The position numbers were made by a program, and so were the translations under genes. Of a DNA stretch of 6,633 nucleotides, positions 1-5,539 are shown piece after piece. The notes beneath the pieces are model-generated. The model worked only from the letters and a program-made list of their open reading frames with translations. It did not search any database and was not told the DNA's origin. How positions within the stretch are numbered: the first letter of the stretch is position 1; each line of letters opens with the position of its first letter. The DNA comes from an uncultured Methylobacteriaceae bacterium (GTDB lineage Bacteria; Pseudomonadota; Alphaproteobacteria; Rhizobiales; Beijerinckiaceae). The stretch covers positions 1 to 6,633 of the forward strand of contig CALMTJ010000329.1 of assembly GCA_937872715.1 (NCBI GenBank), in the 5' to 3' direction.

Positions 1-151
1 GGATGGCGAGCGGCGCCTGCCCGGCCGGCACCGGGGCGAGATGCGGAGCGAGGGTCGCCCGGTATTCCTCGACCAAGCGCGGGGTCACCGTGTCCGTCGC
101 GGCCAGCGAGCGGCCGATCCAGGGCTTCAGCTCGTCCACGTCGATCGCCAC
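1..151 (-). CDS. Acyl dehydratase, MaoC/HTD2 hot-dog family (N-terminal fragment, cut by window edge)
   Basis: Only the first 50 codons are present; the gene runs off the left edge. The peptide begins VAIDVDELKPWIGR (GTG read as Met) and continues through TDTVTPRLVEEYRATLAPHL to APLAI. This opening, with 'W-I-G-R' followed by a helix 'L-V-E-x-Y-x-A-T-L', is what I recognise from the N-terminal hot-dog half of FAS1-like/HTD2 dehydratases, which are often annotated as mesaconyl-C4-CoA hydratase or MaoC N-terminal-domain protein. Family members hydrate or dehydrate acyl-CoA or acyl-ACP thioesters in the cytoplasm. The catalytic half lies outside the window, so the substrate cannot be judged. The GTG start is chosen because a clear AGGAG lies 8 nt upstream and no in-frame ATG fits. 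The gene is divergent from thrS. The assignment rests on recalled sequence resemblance over a short stretch. Confidence 0.68.
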   Translation of the reverse strand, partial: MAIDVDELKPWIGRSLAATDTVTPRLVEEYRATLAPHLAPVPAGQAPLAI

Positions 152-159
152 GGGAGACA

Positions 160-164
160 CTCCT
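160..164 (-). promoter_or_regulatory. Ribosome binding site of the acyl dehydratase
   Basis: On the minus strand AGGAG lies 8 nt before the GTG start codon at 151-149. It is the best Shine-Dalgarno match in this spacer and fixes the start of a gene that has no ATG start. Confidence 0.65.
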
Positions 165-220
165 GGATGTGCTCGGCATGCCTCTCTAAGCGAGCGACGG
201 CAGGCGGCAAGCGCGCCCGT

Positions 221-250
221 GATCCCGTCGTCACCCGATCCTGTCGTCAC
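221..250. repeat. Tandem direct repeat, 14-bp unit, two copies 16 bp apart
   Basis: GATCCCGTCGTCAC at 221-234 and GATCCTGTCGTCAC at 237-250 match at 13 of 14 positions. The start-to-start distance of 16 bp is about one and a half helical turns. The repeat lies about 110 bp upstream of thrS and about 70 bp upstream of the divergent dehydratase. It could be a pair of binding half-sites or a chance duplication; no regulator is implied by the sequence alone. Confidence 0.4.
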
Positions 251-361
251 GGCATCCTGCCCTACCGGGATCATAGGAGAGCCGCTCGCCTTGCCCTCGT
301 GGCGCGATTGCTCCAGGGAACCCCGTTATCCGGCCGCGTCGCGCGGCACCTCCGACCGGCG

Positions 362-2320
362 ATGTCCATGGTCCAGATCACCTTTCCCGACGGCGCGCGT
401 CGCGACTTCCCGGACTGCGCGACCGGGGCGTCGATCGCGTCCGCGATCTCGCCCTCGCTCCGCAAACGCGCCTACGCGACCAAGGTGGACGGACAGCTCC
501 GCGACCTCTCGTCGACCGTCCCGGACGGCGCCGTCCTGGAGATCCTGACCCGGGACGCTCCGGAGAGCCTGGACCTGATCCGGCACGACGCGGCCCATGT
601 CATGGCGGAGGCCGTCCAGGACCTCTATCCCGGCACCCAGGTGACGATCGGGCCCGTCATCGAGAACGGCTTCTACTACGATTTCGCCCGGGCCGAGCCC
701 TTCCGGCCGGAGGACCTCGCCCTCATCGAGGCGAGGATGCGGGAGATCGTCGCTCGCAACGCCCCGATCACCTGCGAGACGTGGTCGCGCGAGGATGCGA
801 AGGCTTTTTTCAGCGCTAAAGGAGAGACTTACAAGCTTGAGCTCATCGACAGCATCAGGTCCGACGAGCCGCTCCGGATCTATCGCCAGGGGACGTGGCT
901 CGACCTCTGCCGGGGGCCGCACGGGGCATCGACGGGCGGCATCGGCGGTGCCTTCAAGCTGATGAAGCTCGCGGGCGCCTATTGGCGCGGCGATTCCAAC
1001 AATCCCATGCTCCAGCGCATCTACGGCACCGCCTGGGCGACGCAGGGCGAGCTCGACCTCTATCTCCACCAGCTGGAGGAGGCAGAACGCCGCGACCACC
1101 GCCGGCTCGGCCGCGAGATGGACCTCTTCCACTTCCAGGAGGAGGGGCCGGGCGTCGTGTTCTGGCACCCGAAGGGCTGGACGATGTTCCAGGCCCTCAT
1201 CGCCTATATGCGCCGCCGGCTGGGCCGGCTCGGCTACAGCGAGGTGAACGCGCCCCAGCTCCTCGACACGTCGCTCTGGGAAACCTCCGGCCATTGGGGC
1301 TGGTACCGGGACGCCATGTTCCAGGCGAGCTCGGCCGGCCCGGAGATCGAGGACAAGCGCGTCTTCGCGCTGAAGCCGATGAACTGTCCCGGCCACGTGC
1401 AGATCTACAGGCAAGGTGTTAAGTCGTATCGCGATCTTCCTGTCAGATATGCGGAATTCGGCGCGGTCCATCGCTACGAGCCGTCGGGCGCGCTGCACGG
1501 CCTGATGCGGGTGCGCGGCTTCACGCAGGACGACGCGCACATCTTCTGCACGGACGCGCAGATGGAGGCCGAGTGCCTCGCCATCAACGACCTGATCCTC
1601 TCGACCTACGCCGATTTCGGCTTCGGCGAGATCGTGGTGAAGCTCTCGACACGCCCGGAGAAGCGCGTCGGCTCCGACGCGCTTTGGGACCGGGCGGAGG
1701 CGGTCATGACGGACGTGCTCGCCCGGATCGAGCGGGAATCCGGCGGGCGCGTCCGGACGGCGATCAACCCGGGCGAGGGCGCCTTCTACGGCCCGAAATT
1801 CGAGTACGTGCTGCGGGACGCGATCGGCCGCGACTGGCAATGCGGGACGACGCAGGTGGATTTCAACCTGCCGGAGCGCTTCGACGCCTCCTATGTCGAG
1901 GCTTCGGGCGAGAAGCGGCCGCCCGTCATGATCCACCGGGCGATCTGCGGCTCGATGGAGCGCTTCATCGGCATCCTGATCGAGCATTACGCCGGCCATT
2001 TCCCGCTCTGGCTGGCCCCCGTCCAGGCGCTGGTCGCGACCATCACCTCGGACGCGGACGGCTACGCGGGCGAGGTCGCGGCGCTCGCGCGCGCCGCCGG
2101 CCTGCGGGTCGAGACCGACCTCCGGAACGAGAAGATCAACTACAAGGTCCGCGAGCATTCCCTCGCCAAGGTGCCCGTGCTCCTGGTCGTCGGGCGGAAG
2201 GAGGTCGAGGAGCGGAGGGTGTCCGTGCGGCGCCTTGGATCAAAGGATCAGACCGGCACAGGATTGGAGGACGCGCTCGCCGCGCTCGCCGCCGAAGCGC
2301 GGCCGCCGGACGCGCGCTGA
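362..2320 (+). CDS. thrS: Threonine--tRNA ligase (ThrRS), class II
   Basis: This cytoplasmic enzyme activates threonine with ATP and charges tRNA-Thr. The 652-residue product is close to the family norm (E. coli 642). Domains in order: TGS (about 1-63, VQITFPDG opening), editing domain (about 65-225) with HDAAH (H75, H79) and DLCRGPH (C183, H187), catalytic core (about 245-540), and C-terminal anticodon-binding domain (about 550-640). The zinc ligands C342, H393 and H525 are present, as are the motif 2 arginine R371 (VHRYEPSGALHG) and motif 3 around GSMERF. All known catalytic and editing residues appear intact, so it should be functional. The start at 362 begins the TGS domain directly; a second ATG at 368 is possible. 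No good Shine-Dalgarno precedes either. The upstream extension in the same frame is not protein-like. Codon use is strongly GC-biased except at about 803-838 and 1409-1459. Confidence 0.97.
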   Translation: MSMVQITFPDGARRDFPDCATGASIASAISPSLRKRAYATKVDGQLRDLSSTVPDGAVLEILTRDAPESLDLIRHDAAHVMAEAVQDLYPGTQVTIGPVIENGFYYDFARAEPFRPEDLALIEARMREIVARNAPITCETWSREDAKAFFSAKGETYKLELIDSIRSDEPLRIYRQGTWLDLCRGPHGASTGGIGGAFKLMKLAGAYWRGDSNNPMLQRIYGTAWATQGELDLYLHQLEEAERRDHRRLGREMDLFHFQEEGPGVVFWHPKGWTMFQALIAYMRRRLGRLGYSEVNAPQLLDTSLWETSGHWGWYRDAMFQASSAGPEIEDKRVFALKPMNCPGHVQIYRQGVKSYRDLPVRYAEFGAVHRYEPSGALHGLMRVRGFTQDDAHIFCTDAQMEAECLAINDLILSTYADFGFGEIVVKLSTRPEKRVGSDALWDRAEAVMTDVLARIERESGGRVRTAINPGEGAFYGPKFEYVLRDAIGRDWQCGTTQVDFNLPERFDASYVEASGEKRPPVMIHRAICGSMERFIGILIEHYAGHFPLWLAPVQALVATITSDADGYAGEVAALARAAGLRVETDLRNEKINYKVREHSLAKVPVLLVVGRKEVEERRVSVRRLGSKDQTGTGLEDALAALAAEARPPDAR

Positions 2321-2361
2321 CGCGTTTGAGCCCGTTTAAAACTTCCCCTTTCATGCTGACT

Positions 2362-2412
2362 GGCCCGCAGGGGGCCTCGATAGACGCACGACCATGTGCG
2401 TCCTTCGAGGCC
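2362..2412. repeat. Long imperfect hairpin downstream of thrS
   Basis: GGCCTCGA (2373-2380) pairs perfectly with TCGAGGCC (2405-2412). Inside it, after a 3-by-3 internal loop, ACGCAC (2384-2389) pairs with GTGCGT (2396-2401) around a 6-nt loop. A further short stem, GGCCC (2362-2366) with GGGCC (2372-2376), abuts and competes with it. No T-run follows on either strand, so it is not a standard intrinsic terminator, but it sits between the converging ends of thrS and the MFS gene and may limit read-through or protect 3' ends. Confidence 0.6.
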
Positions 2413-2437
2413 GATCTCCGATCGGCCCCTCAGGACG
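2399..2437. repeat. Palindromic interspersed repeat (CCTTCGAG...CCTCAGGA type)
   Basis: CGTCCT (2399-2404) pairs with AGGACG (2432-2437), and GGCCGATC (2409-2416) pairs with GATCGGCC (2420-2427) around a TCC loop, with two small bulges. From memory, the layout 'TCCTTCGAG - GC-rich palindrome - CCTCAGGA-GAGG' is a common intergenic repeat in Hyphomicrobiales genomes, comparable in role to REP elements. It shares its left arm (2399-2412) with the right arm of the preceding hairpin, so the two structures cannot form together. It ends 29 bp beyond the MFS stop codon. Confidence 0.65.
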
Positions 2438-2466
2438 AGGGCGATGGCGGATATCCGAACGGCCGC

Positions 2467-3642
2467 TTAGCCGCGGCGGAAGCGCAGCCACAACCAGAGC
2501 GACGGCAGGAGGAGGGCGCCGGACCAGGCGGCCGCGACCTGCATGGCGGCGGCGGCGCCCCATACCTCCAGGAGGGCCGCGTAGGCGGCGGGGGCCAGCG
2601 CCGACAGGTAGAAGGAGGGCGCGATCAGGCGCCCGGCGACCGCGCCGTAGCTCTCGGGGTCGAACAGCACGAGCGGCTGCGTCCCGCGCGTGATGGTGTT
2701 CAGCCCGAACCCGGCGCCGTACAGGAAGGTGAAGGCGAGAGCGGCGGGTGCCGACGAGCCGGCCGCGAGCCCGACGGCGAAGCCGGCCGGGATGATGGCG
2801 GTCGCGACCACGCCGAGCGCGAGCGGCGACAGGCGGGAGCCCGACGCGATCTCGGCGAGGCGGGACAAAGATTGCCCGACGCCCCGCAAGCTCGACGCCC
2901 AAACGGCCGCGCCCGCGCCGAGCCCGAGCCCGCCCAGGAGGCCGATCATGTGCGCCGACATGGCTGAGTTGAGCGTCGAGGAGAGGGTCGTGGCGCTCGC
3001 GAACAGGAGCGTGGTCGCGAGCCGGTCGCGGGCCGTCCTGGCGAGCGGCGGCGGGGGCGGCGGCCCGGCCGCCATCCGGTCGGACTCGTGGCGCGCTGCC
3101 GGGATCGCGAGGTGGAGCGGAACGGTCAGCACGGCGAACCCCGCGTAGCAGACGAGCGCGCCCCTCCAACCGAAACGCTCCGCCAATGCCGCCCCGACCG
3201 GCCACATGGCGGTTGAGGCGAGCCCGCCGAGCAGGGTGATCTGCGAGATGGGCCGGCGCGCGGCCGGACCCCCGACCCGCACGAGCGCGGCGAAGGCGGC
3301 GTCGTAGAGCGACATCCGCATGGCGATGCCGAGCACGATCCAGGCCGCGCAATAGAGCGCGGGATCGCGCGCGGCGGCCAGCAGGAGGCAGCCGAGGGCC
3401 ACGAGGACGGACCCGGCCGTCAGCACGACCCGTCCGCCGCGCCGGTCGACGGCACGCCCCACGGCCGGCGATACGGCGCCCATCGTCACGAGAGCGAGCG
3501 AGAAGCCGCCGAAGACGAGCGTGGCGGACCAGCCGGTCTCCCGCACGATGGCCGGCCCGAACAGCGCGATCAGGTAATAGGACACGCCCCAGAGCACGAG
3601 CTGCGTCGCGCCGAGGCGCCAGACCAAGCCCCGCGTGATCAC
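2467..3642 (-). CDS. Major facilitator superfamily transporter, substrate unknown
   Basis: The 391-residue product is an inner-membrane protein with about 12 predicted helices in two halves, the usual MFS size. MFS motif A is clear in the loop between helices 2 and 3 (G62-R-A-V-D66-R-R-G-G-R71). The two halves are joined by a charged central loop at about 182-206 that contains six consecutive prolines (194-199). The conserved stretch SLYDAAFAAL (111-120) followed by TLLGGLAST (136-144) and an FGWR signature (157-160) recalls the MFS group that includes monocarboxylate-like carriers and the arsenite exporter ArsK; this resemblance is from memory and does not fix a substrate. Translation starts at GTG (3642-3640), which overlaps the acetyltransferase stop by 4 bases (GTGA), so the two are almost certainly co-translated. 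The neighbour suggests export of an acetylated or toxic small molecule; that is inference. Confidence 0.88.
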   Translation of the reverse strand: MITRGLVWRLGATQLVLWGVSYYLIALFGPAIVRETGWSATLVFGGFSLALVTMGAVSPAVGRAVDRRGGRVVLTAGSVLVALGCLLLAAARDPALYCAAWIVLGIAMRMSLYDAAFAALVRVGGPAARRPISQITLLGGLASTAMWPVGAALAERFGWRGALVCYAGFAVLTVPLHLAIPAARHESDRMAAGPPPPPPLARTARDRLATTLLFASATTLSSTLNSAMSAHMIGLLGGLGLGAGAAVWASSLRGVGQSLSRLAEIASGSRLSPLALGVVATAIIPAGFAVGLAAGSSAPAALAFTFLYGAGFGLNTITRGTQPLVLFDPESYGAVAGRLIAPSFYLSALAPAAYAALLEVWGAAAAMQVAAAWSGALLLPSLWLWLRFRRG

Positions 3643-4166
3643 AGAGCGAGATCGCTCGGCATGTCCGCGCCGGGGCCGAGCGCCCGCTGCATCAGGACCG
3701 TGTCGAGCCAGGTCCCGTGCTTCCAGCCGACATGCCGCAAGGTCCCGACACGGGAGAAGCCGCAGACCTCGTGAAGACGGATCGAGGCCGTGTTGCCGCT
3801 ATCGCCGATCACGGCGATCATCTGCCGGAAACCCCGGTCGGCCGCATCCGAGACGAGCCTCGCGAGGAGTGCGCGCCCGGCGCCGCGGGCACGAAAGCGC
3901 ACGTCCACGTAGACGGAGTTCTCGATGCTCGACCGGTAGGCCGGACGGGGTCGGTAGGGTCCCGCATAGGCGTAGCCCGCGACGGCCCCCTCCACGTCCG
4001 CGACGAGGTAGGGATGGCCGGTTTCGACCAGCGCGGCACGGCGACGGGTCATCTCGGCCTCGTCCGGCGGGTCGAGCTCGAAGGATGCGCGCCCGTGCAG
4101 CACGGCCTCGCGGTAGATGGCCGTGACGGCGAGAAGGTCGCGGGCCTCGCAGGGCCTGATGATCAT
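3639..4166 (-). CDS. GNAT N-acetyltransferase, phosphinothricin/methionine-sulfoximine type
   Basis: A 175-residue cytoplasmic enzyme expected to transfer acetyl from acetyl-CoA to the amino group of a small amino-acid-like substrate. The fold elements are visible: N-terminal MIIRPCEARDLLAVTAIY, the YRPRPAY segment (71-77), the strand ENSVYVDVRF (82-91), and the acetyl-CoA loop R92-x-x-G95-x-G97. After that come the MIAVIGDSGN stretch, S128 and LHEVCGF (131-137), then VGWKHGTWLD (146-155) near the end. This order is characteristic of the PAT/bar, MddA/MnaT and ArsN1 group, whose members acetylate phosphinothricin, methionine sulfoximine/sulfone or arsinothricin. Which substrate is used cannot be read from the sequence. 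The ATG at 4166 has a GGAG 9 nt upstream. It is the first gene of a two-gene operon, and its TGA lies inside the GTG start of the MFS gene. Housekeeping-type acetylation of metabolites is an alternative. Confidence 0.9.
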   Translation of the reverse strand: MIIRPCEARDLLAVTAIYREAVLHGRASFELDPPDEAEMTRRRAALVETGHPYLVADVEGAVAGYAYAGPYRPRPAYRSSIENSVYVDVRFRARGAGRALLARLVSDAADRGFRQMIAVIGDSGNTASIRLHEVCGFSRVGTLRHVGWKHGTWLDTVLMQRALGPGADMPSDLAL

Positions 4167-4175
4167 GGGCGGCTG

Positions 4176-4179
4176 CTCC
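4176..4179 (-). promoter_or_regulatory. Ribosome binding site of the GNAT gene
   Basis: GGAG on the minus strand, 9 nt before the ATG at 4166-4164, supports that start. The leader further upstream contains a small hairpin and then the palindromic repeat at 4238-4323. Confidence 0.5.
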
Positions 4180-4199
4180 GGCTTGCCGCCCGTTCCTTC

Positions 4200-4217
4200 C
4201 TCGCGCGGCCTCGCGAG
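4200..4217. repeat. Short hairpin in the GNAT leader
   Basis: CTCGCG (4200-4205) and CGCGAG (4212-4217) form a perfect 6-bp stem with a 6-nt loop. It lies about 20 bp upstream of the GNAT ribosome binding site. No T-run follows on either strand. It may be a transcript-structure element or chance in GC-rich DNA. Confidence 0.35.
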
Positions 4218-4237
4218 TCACGTTCCGCTTTCCCGGA

Positions 4238-4323
4238 CGTCCTTGCGAGCGGAGCGAGGCAAGCCAGGGGCACGCAGGGCGCCGTCTGGGTCGCGTCGTC
4301 GGCCGCGCCTCCTCGCGATGACG
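4238..4323. repeat. Palindromic interspersed repeat (GTCNTTGCGAGCG...CTCGCGATGACG type)
   Basis: The ends CGTCCTTGCGAG (4238-4249) and CTCGCGATGACG (4312-4323) pair over 12 positions with one mismatch and one G-T pair. Inside, CCAG (4264-4267) faces CTGG (4286-4289). This matches, from memory, the 'TCATTGCGAGCG-AGCGAAGCAATCCAG ... CTGGATCGC-TCG ... CTCGCAATGACG' repeat that is frequent between genes in Hyphomicrobiales genomes. It lies in the 187-bp gap between the TRAP binding-protein stop (4354) and the GNAT start (4166). In the RNA it could fold into a long stem that terminates or stabilises the upstream transcript. Confidence 0.72.
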
Positions 4324-4353
4324 GATGGTCGATGGCCGGGATGGAGCTCGCCG

Positions 4354-5448
<1,095 letters not shown>

Positions 5449-5453
5449 ATCGG

Positions 5454-5459
5454 CTCCCT
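5454..5459 (-). promoter_or_regulatory. Ribosome binding site of the TRAP binding protein
   Basis: AGGGAG on the minus strand lies 5 nt before the ATG at 5448-5446. Together with the twin-arginine motif right after this ATG, it decides against the longer in-frame starts at 5466 and 5511. Confidence 0.65.
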
Positions 5460-5467
5460 GCTCCATG

Positions 5468-5531
5468 CGTTCCGCGGCCGCTTCGCACGGCTCGTATGCG
5501 GCCTCTACCACGTCCCGCCGCGCGCGGAACG
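5468..5531. repeat. 9-bp inverted repeat in the opgH to TRAP gap
   Basis: CGTTCCGCG (5468-5476) and CGCGGAACG (5523-5531) are perfect inverted copies separated by 46 bp. They nearly span the 91-bp gap between the opgH stop and the TRAP binding-protein start. In RNA they could close a loop between the two genes. The loop is long and the region GC-rich, so chance is a real possibility. Confidence 0.35.
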
Positions 5532-5539
5532 GCAGGCCG

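Larger units (their letters stand above)
152..361. other. Divergent intergenic region between the acyl dehydratase and thrS
   Basis: This 210-bp spacer must hold the promoters for both divergent genes. I see no convincing sigma-70 pair on either strand. The thrS reading frame stays open through it back to position 41, as expected for GC-rich DNA, but the extension does not look like a protein domain. There is no T-box-like or leader-peptide structure that I can recognise. The only internal structure I can support is a tandem direct repeat at 221-250, listed separately. Confidence 0.5.

Noticed and set aside
308..331. TTGCTC and GTTATC as a thrS promoter
   Set aside because: The gap between the two blocks is about 12 bp, too short for a sigma-70 promoter, and neither block is a strong match.
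41..361. Upstream extension of the thrS frame to an ATG at 41 or a GTG at 299
   Set aside because: The TGS domain starts right at the ATG at 362. The extension is Arg-rich, resembles no domain, and would overlap the divergent dehydratase. The GTG at 299 has no well-spaced ribosome binding site.
1934..1966. Cys in the motif 3 sequence HRAICGS of ThrRS as a possible unusual residue
   Set aside because: Many bacteria have Leu or another residue here, but as I recall HRAICGSMERF is the normal form in alphaproteobacterial ThrRS, so it is not anomalous.
326..2158. Long minus-strand open frame (610 codons) opposite thrS
   Set aside because: It is the antisense shadow of an unmistakable ThrRS gene; its product is rich in Arg, Ala, Asp and Gly with no recognisable domain, as GC-rich antisense frames usually are.
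2399..2437. Intrinsic terminator for thrS or the MFS gene
   Set aside because: The stem is strong but no run of T follows it on either strand, so I list it as a palindromic repeat.
2448..2457. Perfect 10-bp palindrome CGGATATCCG just before the MFS stop
   Set aside because: It is short and isolated, with no partner or known site; expected by chance at this length in a window of this size.
1573..2967. Plus-strand open frame of 464 codons spanning the end of thrS and the MFS region
   Set aside because: It crosses the thrS stop, the hairpin cluster and the antisense of the MFS gene, and is almost entirely low-complexity Arg/Gly/Ala.
2362..4323. Transposon or integron cassette carrying the GNAT-MFS pair
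   Set aside because: No transposase, integrase, attC-like site or matching terminal inverted repeats are seen; the two flanking repeats belong to different families.
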